From Rhineura floridana (Eukaryota > Chordata > Lepidosauria > Squamata > Rhineuridae): a stretch of DNA of 64,000 bases. The position numbers and the translations under genes were made by a program. Below the pieces are notes generated by a model, which had not been told where the DNA came from, did not search any database, and saw only the letters and a list, made by a program, of their open reading frames with translations. The stretch is taken from the NCBI RefSeq assembly GCF_030035675.1, contig NC_084482.1:182308373-182372372 (forward strand), in the 5' to 3' direction. This document shows positions 43,117 through 53,699 of the stretch, in pieces. Numbering within the stretch: position 1 is the stretch's first letter; each line of letters begins with the position of its first letter.

Positions 43117-44391
43117 TAGGGTTGCCATATTCCAGTTCCACAAATCCGGGCCGGCTAATTTGCAAATTATGCAAATTAAGCATATTAATTGTTGCAGTGT
43201 CCAGGTTTTTTTATGCCTAGTAATTACCACCAAAAAGTAAGGGAGGATGTGAGGAACCTTTTTTTAAAAAAAAAAAACCCTTACATTTTCAGCCTTAAAT
43301 GTCTAGACTCTAGCTTCCAACACTATGGAATATCTATCTATCTATTTATTTATTAAGAGGTTTTATATCCTGCCTTTCCACTCTTTAAAACAGAGCTCAG
43401 GGCAGCTTACAAACATAATAAAAACAATAAAAATACACAATCAATATAAAAACATAATAAAAACACAAAATAGAAACAAACAAGACGGTGCAACAGTATA
43501 AAAATCCAGCATAAAACAAAAAGCCAGCAAAACATCAGTTAAAACCGCTACAACTTGCAACAAAGATAGAAATCAAGATTTCAATATTATCAGTTCAGTC
43601 AATCTGAAGATAGAAGTGTCTGAGCATGTGAGAAATGTCTTAATACTAGGGTTGCCAGGCTCAGGGCCTGAGACTGATCCTGTATCTTTAGGAGAAGAGA
43701 AAGTCAGCCAAGTGCAGGTGTTCTTGCAACGCTGTAATGGGAAAAACCACAAGGTATTACTCTCCCTTCCCCCTGCACAACTTTTAAAGATACAGAAGAC
43801 CTCTTGGTTGCCAGGCACCATTTAATAGATTGGGGCAGGCCCAAACAATGTGAATGCTAATATCACAGCATTTTCTACAGAAAGGTTTGCTTTTATATCT
43901 TGCATTTGTTCAGGGGAAGGAGCGTATGGTGGATTCAAACCCCTTTATTCCATCCTCCCACTGCAGACATTCCCATTGCATCCACCATTTAAGACACATA
44001 CCCTGAGACACTGAGGGAATTGAGATGAAGGCTGCTTCTCCTTGCTGACTCAACCAGGAAGTGTCTTGATAAGGGGTGGAGCTAATGTATTGATCAAGTG
44101 AGCATGTGCAGTTTTCTAAACTGCCTAGAATCTGCATATGCGGCAGGCAGGCAGCTAAAATTCTTGATTTTCACTGGGCAGCTGCAAGGCAGGATTAGGT
44201 TGATTTCTTGCAAAATGGCCAGAAAACTGCCTCCACGTTTTGCCTTGTATCTCTGGATCCATGACGGCTAGAGACTTGCTTTTTAAAAAAAAAAAAATGA
44301 AAGCTGGGAATCCAGGACACCTAATGGGTTAAATGGGCACTGGGTAGCAATCCAGGTAAAACCTGGCTAACCAGGCAATATGGCAACCCAA
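43117..44391. repeat. hAT-like repeats with TAGGGTTGCCA ends, composite
   Basis: TAGGGTTGCCATATTCCAG at 43117 and the inverted ATATGGCAACCC at 44379-44390 could be the two ends of one element. A second TAGGGTTGCCAGGCTC start lies at 43647. Inside are an ATCT microsatellite (43328-43350) and an antisense L2-type LINE tail (43345-43510). No TSD fits cleanly, so this is probably several insertions. No transposase ORF. Confidence 0.45.
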
Positions 44392-44399
44392 GTATTAGC

Positions 44400-44900
44400 A
44401 AATCATATGCATGTAGACTTCATCTTTCCTCACCACAGAAAGCAGGTTTGTTGTGCAAGAGTTCTCAATCAACTTTCATTGTGCAACCTGAATTTGCTGG
44501 TATGTAATTAAATCCTACCAGAACATAGCAACAATATGGAAGTGCCACAGGTGTTCATCTGTAGTTCCTACCTTATGCAAGTCTTGTACGCTCCTTTTCC
44601 ACATTCAAATCCTAACTGACATTTGCCAGGAAAAGTACACATCTGTTGCAATGATTTAGCAGGATCTGGCAAGCTTCTCTCTCCAGCATTCCATCACCTG
44701 CTAATAAGAGATGCTGTCATTCTGTTATTACATTTGTGCTACAGACTCTCAACATATGTCTGTCAAAACTAAATTACTTAGTAGATTGTAAAGAGACAAC
44801 ACTCCTCTTCCCCCTCTCCAACCTTTGTTGAAACGTGTGACATTCCCGCAAAAACATACTGGTGTGTAGTTATAGCTAAGAAGCTTGAGCTCAAATATCT
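44400..44900. other. Unassigned stretch, no gene seen
   Basis: No recognised repeat or domain-bearing ORF. Confidence 0.4.
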
Positions 44901-44906
44901 CTAAAA

Positions 44907-45009
44907 CAGCCTTCTTTGTCCTGGTGCCCTCAGGATGATGTGGACTACAAGTCCCTAAATGGGAGCAGTAGACCAAAACATCTGGAAGGCACCAGGTTGC
45001 TGGAGACTG
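44907..45009. mobile_element. Palindromic hAT-like MITE
   Basis: CAGCCTTCTTTGTCCTGGTG ... ACCAGGTTGCTGGAGACTG, with flanks CTCTAAAA / CTCTACAA (7 of 8). Same family as 5367. Confidence 0.8.
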
Positions 45010-45199
45010 CTCTACAAAATGAAGAGTTAGATATGAGTAAATGTGGTTTTGGGCCTGGTTCAACACAATTGGCCAAAAATTGGGTAGAGCGCAAATTCAT
45101 AATTACCCACTGGTAGCCACCAACTGTTTTGGGATCCTACCATTGCATCTTAACAAGATGGGTCTTTGTTGTAGCAAGTCTCACATGCTTCTTCCAGAT

Positions 45200-45330
45200 C
45201 AGCCTTCCCCAACCTGGTGCCCTCCAGATATTTGTTTACTTCATTAGTCCCAACCAGCATGGCCAGTGATCAGGAATGATGGGAGTTGTAGTCCAGCAAC
45301 ATCTGGAGAGCACCAAATTGGGGAAGGCTG
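45200..45330. mobile_element. Palindromic hAT-like MITE
   Basis: 131 bp, CAGCCTTCCCCAACCTGGTG to its inverse CCAAATTGGGGAAGGCTG. Flanks TTCCAGAT / CTCCAGAT (7 of 8). Same family as 5367. Confidence 0.85.
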
Positions 45331-45339
45331 CTCCAGATG

Positions 45340-45890
45340 TCCGTATTTCTTCCCTTCTGTAGGAAACATCTGGAAACATTTCTGTTTTCCAGAGATTTTT
45401 AGAGGACCCATTTTTAGATGACCCATTTCCATACTCCTCTCAGTTTGTCTGTCTTGCCTTCCTATTGCCCCATTTTACCTTTTGAAAATGTCATATTTTA
45501 TGTGTTTGTCAGCATTTTATAATTCAGCAATAAATGTGCTAATTGAATTTTATTTTGTGAAGTAACCTGAACAAGAACTGTTAAAGACTATATACTAAAA
45601 ATAATAATAGCCAAAAAACAGTGTCAAATATTCTTCCATGTAGCATTATGATGTAACCCACTTGTTCATTAACATTTAAGGCACATACAAGAAAGTCAGT
45701 GCTTTTTAAAAGTTCATTAAAATATTTCTTTTTAACATTTAATTTAATCTTAGTGAAATGGGAGAACTCTTAAAATTATTTATTTTTACATGTTATTTTA
45801 TTGCTTTCAATGTATGAAAATCTTTTAAAAGATTTAAAATGTGTGTGCTGGCCACATTGGGAATTCTTAAAAGACCTGATAAGGCCCCCG
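45340..45890. other. Unassigned stretch, no gene seen
   Basis: AT-rich, nothing recognised. Confidence 0.4.
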
Positions 45891-45894
45891 GACC

Positions 45895-46110
45895 TTATGT
45901 TAACATAAAACGAGCCCAGCTGGATCAGGTCAAAGGCCCATCTAGTTGTGCATCCTATTCTCAAAGTGGCCAACCAGATGTCCCAAGGAAGTCCTCAAGT
46001 AGGATCTGAGTGCAATGGTACTTTCCCCACATATGATTCCCAGCAACTGGTATAGAGGCATACCATCATGGTACAGAGGTGTATCCACAGCCCAAGGCAT
46101 ATAACAGCTT
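45895..46110 (-). mobile_element. CR1 3' UTR fragment
   Basis: Plus-strand reading AACATAAAACGAGCCCAGCT, GGATCAGGTCAAAGGCCC and GTGGCCAACCAGATGTCCC is the antisense of the CR1 3' UTR, aligned with 24760-24960. Confidence 0.8.
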
Positions 46111-46146
46111 AGTAAAACAATCAAGGTGGTTTGATTGATTGATTAA

Positions 46147-46540
46147 GATAGGGATGGGGAACCTGTGGCCCTCAAGATGTTGTTGGTTTCCCACCATCCC
46201 TGACCATTGGCTATGCTGGTCAAGTTTGATGGGATTTAAGAACATAAGAACATAATATTGGATGTGCACGAGTTCTAGTGTTATGAGATAGTGAGAAAAA
46301 TTCTCTATCCATGCTCTCCATGCCATGCATAATTTTATAAATTTTTATTTTGGAAATTACTTTCATAATTTTAATGAATTTTTAAAATTTTTATAACTTC
46401 TATCATGTCATCTCTTAGTTACCTTTTTTCTAAACTAAAAAGCCACAAATGCTTTCCTCATAGGGGAATCGCTCCATCCCCTTGATCATAATAGTTGTAG
46501 TCAACATCTGGAAGGACACAGGTTTCTCATTCCTGATTCA
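46147..46540. mobile_element. Palindromic MITE interrupted by a CR1 fragment
   Basis: The MITE left arm is 46147-46231 (GGATGGGGAACCTGTGGCCC ... TTGATGGGATTT) and its right arm is 46492-46540 (AGTTGTAGTCAACATCTGGA ... TTCTCATTCCTGATTC). Between them lies a minus-strand CR1 segment at 46236-46491. It starts AAGAACATAAGAACATAA and matches CR1 coding sequence around KLNVGRF to the upstream SLEKRR region. Confidence 0.75.
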
Positions 46541-46544
46541 GAGT

Positions 46545-47140
46545 AAGGAGGCATCTACTCTTAAGGACAATCTACTCCCAAACCTACCCAGATATTAAGA
46601 TGATCTGTGGAGGCCCTGCTCACTCTCAGAAGTGTGGTGGGTGGTTACCACACAGACAGCCTTTGGTGTAGTTGGGTGGAGATTGTAAAATAATATCCGC
46701 CCCAGGTACATTTATCAGCTGCCTGTTACGGATTTTTAGGCACCTACTAAAAACTCTCTAATTTTACCGAGATTCTTGGAGCCCTTTGAAAAATTGTATT
46801 GGTGGTACAATTTCTTGGTTGCTCTTTCAATCCATTCATTTATTGTTATTTTGTCCTGTTTGTACAGGTATATTGTACAGGTATATCTGTTTGTGCAGAT
46901 ATATCTGTTTGCACGCTGCCATGGTTGGGTGTTTGTCAGTGATGGTGAAAAGCTGTGGCAGAAATGTGAAAAATACCAAAGTGAATTAATTACTAGATGT
47001 TATGATGAATGTTATGTGAAAGCATATATGGCATACTAGTTCATGCACACCTTAATATATTGTTATGCCCGCAAGCCTATTTCAGCATCTAAATTTTTAA
47101 AGATTAAGAAAAAAACACTAAAAACATACTAAAATAGTAA
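46545..47140. other. Unassigned stretch before the DIRS element
   Basis: A short internal duplication (TTGTACAGGTATAT, twice near 46860-46885) is seen. Two overlapping ORFs at 46776-47039 have no domain. AT content is high compared with the DIRS element that follows. Confidence 0.4.
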
Positions 47141-47945
47141 GAAAAGGCTGACGAGCGGGGCTAGCTTGCAGATGGGGGTGAAGACGCTGCCTCCATCTTT
47201 AAAGGAGGCAGCATCGCGCGTCATGCCTATGATGAAGGCGCGATGCGTAACGTGAGGGGCGGAGTCTGTAGGACTATTTAAGTCCAGCCGCCTCTCCTAC
47301 CTTCCTCCTTTTGCTGCGCGACGATATTGACGGCGTGGGACAGGCAGAAGAGGAGCGTTTAGAAGTGCAGCGGTGGCCATTTTAACTCCGCCGCGAGCAC
47401 GAAGAGAACGGCAGCGGCCATTTTACGGGTGGCCGCGTGAGCGGTGCCATTGACGAGCGCGGGTCTTTAGGCACATAGGCCATGTTTCTGGCCTTCAGCC
47501 TCGGAGGCGTTTGGTTGGCGGCGCCTCCTTCCGCATTTATAGGGACGGTTTGGGTCCATTCGCCCTGGGAGATCAGTCAGGGAGCAGCAGTTAGGCGGTA
47601 TCCGTCGAGACTGTGGACGCTACCTACCCCCCCCTGCTGAAGGGGCGGGAGGCATTCATTTCGCCTCTGAGGCTATATTATAAAAGTTAAACAAAAGTAC
47701 ACCCGTTTAGGTTTGGGTTTCCAGGCTGTTTTTAAGACTGTTGAAGCAAGATCATACACGCACATTACTTAATTAAATTCAAGATCACACACACACATCG
47801 CCTAATTACAGTCTAATTAAAGAAAAAGGCTGCAGGGTTCTTGCAATAGCTTAGAACCTATAGACACTAGCCCTGCATTGGTGGCCTATACTAGCTATAA
47901 TAATAATAATAATTTGGGTTTTGGATCTCAAGTAGGACAACTGTC

Positions 47946-49430
47946 ATGCCATCTAGAAAAGGAAAAGGGGGGGCAAAAGGTAAGGGGAGAGCCTACAGGC
48001 CTCCACAAAAATGCCCTCCCCCGGCGCCTGGCTCCTCGGATGAGGAGGCACCACCATGGGCTGCCATCTTAACGCGCCTTGAGGCTTTAGAGCAGCGGGG
48101 GAGGGTGATGCCAGCCCCTATGCCCAGCTCTACACCGGCTGCTTCGAAGGAAGCCACCACTCCTGGAACTTCCACTGGGGGGGTTACCAGGCCAAAGCGA
48201 GCTAACGCTAATGCTCAGGGTGGCACACACAAAGGTCAACAACAAGTGTCTAACTGTGATGTCCTTGCATTGGTTTTAACTAGGCTTGAGGTGCTTGAAA
48301 ACCCTCCTGATTCCACACAGAGGGTGAGCGAGGGACTGGTGGCTGCTCCTGCTCCAACAGCGACGGTGGGAACTGGCAGTGAGATGGCTACACCCCAGGC
48401 TGGCATTATATCATCCCTGACTGGGCAGCTGGTAGGAGCGGGTGAGTCTGCCTGGTCTGCTCAGGCCTCTGGGTTCTCAAGTTTAGGGTTGCCTCCTCAG
48501 GGTACATCTCAACCGCCGCTCCAGGCTGCATGCAGCCAAATTTGGCAGCATGCAGGCAATGGACAGGTGATGACAACAGCTGTGCCACATGAGGGGTCGG
48601 CTCCAACAGCGGCTCTAGCTGCTGCACAGATGCAGACACTCACGACTACAAGTCCCTGTACTAATTCAGACCCTCTAGGGTCGGTGGCAAGTAATGCTAT
48701 TCCTTTTGGGAGTACATCTGTCACCTTGGGTTTCCATCTGCTCCCTTCGACAAAAGAAAAAATTTGGAGAGGAGAGTATGTGGATGTCTTTTCGCTACTT
48801 TATAGGGAACACCCCAAAAGAGACAAAGATAAGGAGACAGAGAGTGACATAGACAGGCCCAGGCGCAGGAGGATCGACCGCACCTGGGCTAATTAGCTGC
48901 CAGCGTATTTGATATACGCAGGAGTGCTGATCGAGAGACAGCCTCAAAGGGCACTGGCCCTCTTTAAGTATCTGGACATAATATATAGGGCATATGTGGA
49001 ATTCTCTGCTCTGGCATGGCTGTCTTACGAAGAGGCATTTTGTATGCGGGAGGCGTGCGATGTGACCCTTCCATGGGACAAGAAGGAACCTGAGCTATGG
49101 CTGCAGTTTATGACTGCGGCCCGTGCCATGACTGGAGATAGGTGTGATAGTGGGCATCTTATAAGCAGGCAGTCGACCGCCACCCTTCCCCGCTTTAATG
49201 CAGGGCAAGGGGTTCAACAACGGCTGCTATGCTGGGAGTTCAATGCCCGTGGAACCTGCACTCACAACCCGTGTCGTTTCCGACACGAGTGTGCGATTTG
49301 TGGAGCCTCACACCCTTCCACCGCCTGCAACAGAGGCAGGTCATACAGGGGAGGCGGCAGGGACCAGCAGTGGGGCAGAAAACAGCCCCCACCTGGGGCT
49401 AATCAAGGTAAAGGGCCCCTCCCCAATTAA
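47946..49430 (+). pseudogene. DIRS gag-like region
   Basis: Begins at the ATG at 47946 (MPSRKGKGGAKGKG), a basic N-terminus followed by a low-complexity Pro/Ala/Thr/Gly-rich stretch, then a more ordered segment (FGSTSVTLGFHLLPSTKEKI, WRGEYVDVFSLLYREH). Farther on comes FKYLDIIYRAYVEFSALAWL, typical of DIRS/Ngaro gag. The far end has a C-rich zinc-finger-like stretch (CWEFNARGTCTHNPCRFRHE, then CAICGASHPSTAC). Family role: RNA-binding capsid-like protein of the element. It overlaps the start of the RT region. One break at most is apparent. Confidence 0.8.
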
Positions 49431-51018
49431 GTTACATGTTTTACAGGGCTTGTTAGCCGGTTATCCAGTAGCTGGAGATGCCGGTTTTCTTTTCAATGGT
49501 TTTTTGTCAGGCTTCCGAATTCCCTACAATGGTCCTAGGGTTTCTTACATGTCCCAAAATTTAAAATCTGTCATAGGTAAGGAGGCAATAGTGCGCATGA
49601 AAATCGACAAAGAGGTGCAGGCAGGACGGGTGCTTGGCCCGTTCCAATCACCCCCTCTCCCTAACCTTCGAGTATCCCCATTAGGGATAGTACCCAAAAA
49701 GGTGGCAGGGGAGTATAGGCTTATTCACCACTTGTCCCACCCGCGTGGACACTCAGTTAATGACTTCATTCCTGACAGTCTATGTACGGTCCACTACACA
49801 TCATTCGACTCTGCCGTGCGCATGGTTCGTGCGTGCGGTATAGGAGCATTAATGGGCAAGTGTGACATTAAGTCCGCTTTCCGACTACTGCCCGTTCACC
49901 CAGCAGATTTCGACCTGCTGGGCTTTAGTTTTGCCAGCAAATTCTATGTGGACCGCGCCTTGCCTATGGGATGCTCAATCTCCTGCGCAGTTTTTGAGCG
50001 CTTCAGCACCTTTTTGGAATGGGCTATCAAACATAGGGCGGGCAGGACTTCTGTCGTTCATTATCTGGATGATTTTCTATTTGCGGGTGGGGCTGGTACA
50101 GGCAAATGCCTGCAATTAATGGCCCAGTTTCAGGATTTGACCAAGGAACTGGGGGTTCCTCTAGCCATGGAAAAGACAGAGGGACCTGCTCCAGTTTTGA
50201 CCTTTTTAGTGATCGAAATTGATTCTGAGCAGCAATGCTGTAGGCTACCCCAGAACAAGCTGCTAATCCTCCATAACAAGATAAATGAAGTTACAAGGGC
50301 GAGGAAAGTTTTCCTCTCCACCCTCCAGGAGCTAGCAGGGCACCTTAATTTTGCGTGCAGGGTCATAGCACCTGGCCGAGCATTTTTGAGGCGTGTATAT
50401 GAGGCCATGGTGGGGCTCTCACGACCCCACCATCGATTTCGGGTTACAGCGGCTTTACGCACCGACCTGGCTGTGTGGTCCTCCTTTCTACAGGATTTCA
50501 ATGGTACATCCTTTTGGAGGCAGGACCGGCTCCTGGAGGCCGAGTTACAGGTCCATTCTGATGCGTCTGGGGGTTATGGCTTTGGGGTAGTCTTTGGGTC
50601 TTCCTGGTGTAAGGGACAATGGCCACAGACATGGGTTCAAGAAGGTCTAGACAAGGATCTGACCTTTTTGGAGTTTTTCCCTATAGTGGTAGCTGTCTAT
50701 TTGTGGGCTGTGGAGTTGCAGAACTTCACAGTCCACTTCTGGTGTGATAACATGGCTACAGTACACGTTATCAATTCCCTCACATCCAGGAATGCCAGGG
50801 TTATGGGTCTTGTCCGTTCTTTTGTTCTCCAGTGCCTGCGCTTTAATATTCTTTTTCGGGCACGGCATGTTCCTGGCATTGACAATGGTGTTGCTGATGC
50901 TCTGTCACGGAACCAGATGGAACGTTTCCGTCAGCTGGCGCCGCTGGCCAGGGCTCAGCCGGAAGCCGTGCCCCCTGCGCTATGGGAGATTGGAGAGCAG
51001 AGTTGGAGAGGGCCATAA
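49198..51018 (+). pseudogene. DIRS reverse transcriptase-RNase H region
   Basis: The open region carries RT fingers (SPLGIVPKKVAGEYRLIHHL, SHPRGHSVNDFI) and palm (KCDIKSAFRLLPVHPADFDL, then DRALPMGCSISCAVFERF). The DIRS-style catalytic box HYLDDFLFAG lies near 50060. The RNase H part begins at LQVHSDASGGYGFGVVFG (near 50550) and includes LTFLEFFPIVVAVYLW and the DNMATVHVINS block. The end, ARHVPGIDNGVADALSRNQ, is the usual close of DIRS/Ngaro RNase H. Family role: copying element RNA to cDNA. It overlaps gag upstream and ends just before the recombinase region. Confidence 0.88.
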
Positions 51019-51027
51019 GCCTATCCA

Positions 51028-51864
51028 TTGCCCCCAGTACACTCACCAGTTACCAGAGAACAGGTAGGGACATGCAGGACTTCTGGGCCTCCGGAGTGGC
51101 CTATTCCGGTAAGTCACCTGCTCGAATTTCTGGTGGATGGCAGGAAACGGGGCCTGTCAGTCCGAACACTGCAAGGTAAGCTGGCGGGGCTTGCCTTTTT
51201 AGCGAAGGCAGGTGGTTTTCTGGATCATACCGGGGACTTCAGGGTCCGACGCATGTTGGCTGGATGGGCTAGGGAACACCCCGTCACACCTGATTCCCGT
51301 CGACCTTTCTCACTGGACATGATACTAGGGATGGTTCATCAGTGGAAAACAGTCTGTACTACTAGTTATGAGGCCAAGCTATTCCAGGCAGTAACCTTTA
51401 CGCTATTTTTTGGAGCCTTTTGGATAAGTGAGGTGGTGGCTGGCTCTAAACATGACACGTCCCGACGTGCCCTCCAGTTTTCGGATGTCTCCATAGAAGG
51501 AGGCTACGTTTGCATAACTTTGAGATGGTCTAAAACGGACCAAAAATATAAAGGGAGACAGGTGCGCTTGGCCCCATCATCAGAGCCTCACCTCTGCCCA
51601 GTACGGGCTTTAAATGATTTCCTAAGAACCAGGGGATCAGCCCAAGGCTATTTATTTACACATGTGAACCTGGACCCTCTTTCTATTTATCAATTTTGGG
51701 CCTTAACAAAACTAGCATTGCATAGGATGGGTTATGATGCCTCACAATTTGGAACACATTCATTTAGAATAGGAGCTGCTTCTACGGCAGCAGGTTTTGG
51801 TTTTCCCCAGGCGACAGTACAGGCCGTTGGATGTTGGTATAAGGGCTACATTCGCCCCTTCTAG
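51028..51864 (+). pseudogene. DIRS tyrosine recombinase region
   Basis: The N-terminal part resembles the SAM-like core-binding half (YQRTG, then LAGLAFLAKAGGFLD and RRPFSLDMILGMVHQW). The catalytic half contains the KTDQKYKGRQVRLAP segment, LCPVRALNDFLRTRG and the H-x-x-R box GTHSFRIGAASTAA, followed by GCWYKGYIRPF at the end. Tyrosine recombinases replace the DDE integrase of LTR elements and insert circular cDNA. It follows the RT region within a few bases, in another frame. No ATG marks its start, so it may be made by read-through or reinitiation as in other family members. Confidence 0.85.
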
Positions 51865-51903
51865 AGGGCAGGGAATGCGGAAGCCTAACATTTTTCATTT
51901 GTT

Positions 51904-52515
51904 TTGGCAGGTTGCTGGATGGGGATGGAGCGGACGCAGATCCTTATATATGGCCACAGCATGGTCTTCTGGGCAGCCCGGAGGGCAGCGAAGTCGAGCA
52001 TGGGCTCGCAGTTGGGCCTCAGTAGATGGGCTGCAGTACAGTGGCTTGGCCGGCGAGGAATGCATTGGGAGGTGCTCCTACCAGCTCTGTTCCGGCAAGG
52101 TTTGGTGCGGTCAATTCCGCAGGTGCTGGTCATCCATCTGGGTGGAAATGACCTTGGCTTGGTGAAGGGCAAGGCCCTCAGCATGCAGGCATGTAAGGAC
52201 ATGCAAGCGATAAGGCAGCGTTGGCCTTGGGTGCGTCTGATGTGGTCAGACCTGCTTCCACGCCAGGCGTGGCGTGATGTTTGGGATCCAGCGGGGATTG
52301 ATCGAGCAAGGAAGAAGGTCAACCGGCAGATTCGGTTGGCTCTTCTTGGGCATGGGGGGTTGGTCATTCCGCATCCCCAAATTCAGCAACAGAAGGGTGA
52401 ACTGTACAGGGCCGATGGTGTTCACCTGTCAGACACAGGTAACGACTTATTTTTGGGAGACCTGCAGAGGTGTCTGCGAGAGGTGCTGCTCGGCAGTGGG
52501 GTAAAGGGGGACTAA
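51904..52515 (+). CDS. SGNH/GDSL-type hydrolase ORF of the DIRS element
   Basis: An open frame of about 200 codons; the first ATG is near 51919. Motifs of the SGNH hydrolase fold are in order: block I with the nucleophile Ser in ILIYGHSMVFW, a glycine-containing middle segment (WAAVQWLGRRGMHW), block III LVIHLGGNDLG with the Gly-Asn pair, and block V with the Asp and His in YRADGVHLSDTGN. All four residues of the fold name can be placed. Related ORFs are known as passengers in some DIRS/Ngaro retroelements, and an esterase domain also occurs in CR1 ORF1. The substrate and benefit are unknown. It follows the recombinase region by about 40 bases. A host gene is unlikely given this position. Confidence 0.8.
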   Translation: MAGCWMGMERTQILIYGHSMVFWAARRAAKSSMGSQLGLSRWAAVQWLGRRGMHWEVLLPALFRQGLVRSIPQVLVIHLGGNDLGLVKGKALSMQACKDMQAIRQRWPWVRLMWSDLLPRQAWRDVWDPAGIDRARKKVNRQIRLALLGHGGLVIPHPQIQQQKGELYRADGVHLSDTGNDLFLGDLQRCLREVLLGSGVKGD

Positions 52516-52992
52516 ATAGAGATTTGTCCCCCTTTTGTGGCGGGAAGGTGCGGGAAGGGAAATAGGTAAGGACAGCTAGGTGGCCCCCTTAGGCACCTTT
52601 GGAGGTGATTGGCAGTTCCGGAGGGCCTGTCTCTCAGGGCTTTACGGCTCTAGAGCAGGATATGGGCTGCTTCTGGGGCCAACTTATCCTCATCTACCCA
52701 GGGGTTATATGGTCCCGGGTGGGGATGACGTGGGAAGGCCTCCCTACTCACCTGCAAGGTGTGGCTGGGGTAAAGGGTAAGCAGATGGGCTTGCCATTGC
52801 CCCAGCAGGGGCTGGTCGCCCGAGAGCTGCGTGGTAAGCTACTTGCTTATAGACAGTTCCCGCACCTAGGTTCCCCTCTGTAGGTCACTTTAAATTGGGG
52901 TTTTTATTTACTGTAATTTGAATAAAGTGGCCCTTGTTCAACCCAAGCTGATGTCTCTGCGTCTTATTTCACCCCTCAGCTGCAAGCGGTGT
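52516..52992 (+). repeat. DIRS 3' non-coding end
   Basis: About 480 bases with no supported gene. It has AATAAA at 52921 and the terminal inverted region 52961-52987 (CACCCCTCAGCTGCAAGC). The complementary internal region known from DIRS-1 was not pinned down. Confidence 0.6.
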
Positions 52993-53099
52993 AAGAACTT
53001 CCTATCTGTGAAGAACAACTGATGCTGTTATGACCCCTACGCAAAGGGACCATAGCTTGGGAAAGGCTGTCAGATGAGCTGTTTACTATGCCAAACTCA

Positions 53100-53232
53100 C
53101 ATGGGTGAAGAACCTGTGACCCTCCAGATGTTGTTGGACTCCAACTCCCATAAGGCTCAAGCAGCATGGCTAGTTGTCAAAGATGATGGGAGTTGTAATC
53201 CAACAGCATCCGGAAGGTCTTCCCATCCTTGA
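53100..53232. mobile_element. Palindromic hAT-like MITE, diverged
   Basis: GGTGAAGAACCTGTGACCCT, CCAGATGTTGTTGGACTCC and the inverted ATGGGAGTTGTAATCCAACA, ending GGTCTTCCCATCCTTG. Same family as 5367; TSD not clear. Confidence 0.75.
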
Positions 53233-53339
53233 TGTACATCTTTCAGTCCTAATAGGTTTGATGTAGAATAATATAGTTAAGCCACATCTATAGATGCATT
53301 ACAAACTTCATGTATAGACCTGTAAGATCACCCTACAGA

Positions 53340-53695
53340 ATATTATAGGGCAGTGACCCCAAAAAGGGCGTTTATCTCCATTGTCCCTGCACTCTGGAAT
53401 GCCCTTCCCGCTGTCATATGTGAAGCATCATTGATCAGATGTCCTGTAAAGACTTATCCTTTCCCAGCCCCGGCTTTCGCTGCCCCACAATCCTGTTTTT
53501 ATCTGTTTTTATAATACTGTTTTTATGATATTATTTTTATGTTTCATTTTTTATACACTGCTTAGATATGTTTAAATATTAAGTGGCTTAGAAATGCTTT
53601 TATATAAATGTTGTACTGATTTGTTGTAATCCACCTTGGGAGGTATATACCCTGAAAGGCATGCTAAAAAGCCATTGAATAAAATCATTACCATC
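53340..53695 (+). mobile_element. LINE 3' end (L2/CR1 superfamily)
   Basis: A short coding remnant ALWNALPAVICEASLI, then CPVKTYPFPAPAF, matches the terminal pattern of L2-like ORFs. A 3' UTR follows, ending in CCATTGAATAAAATC. Confidence 0.6.
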
Positions 53696-53699
53696 ATCC

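Larger units (their letters stand above)
47146..52992 (+). mobile_element. DIRS-order retroelement with SGNH-hydrolase ORF, nearly whole
   Basis: A plus-strand tyrosine-recombinase retrotransposon of about 5.8 kb. Parts in order are a GC-rich leader with hairpins (47186-47246), a gag region (47946-49430), RT-RNase H (49198-51018), a tyrosine recombinase (51028-51864), an SGNH/GDSL hydrolase (51904-52515), and a 3' region ending after AATAAA at 52921. Ends show inverted similarity: GCTTGCAGATGGGGGTGAAG at 47164 against the reverse complement of 52961-52987. No target duplication is seen, as expected for DIRS elements, which integrate by recombinase. It is clearly more GC-rich than its surroundings. 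It looks almost whole, with about one or two breaks. The long open parts suggest a young copy. DIRS against Ngaro is decided here only by the inverted ends and motif style. Treated as a fossil. Confidence 0.88.

Noticed and set aside
51904-52515. Host acetylhydrolase-like gene
   Set aside because: Single uninterrupted frame directly behind the recombinase region and inside the DIRS ends; reads as part of the element.
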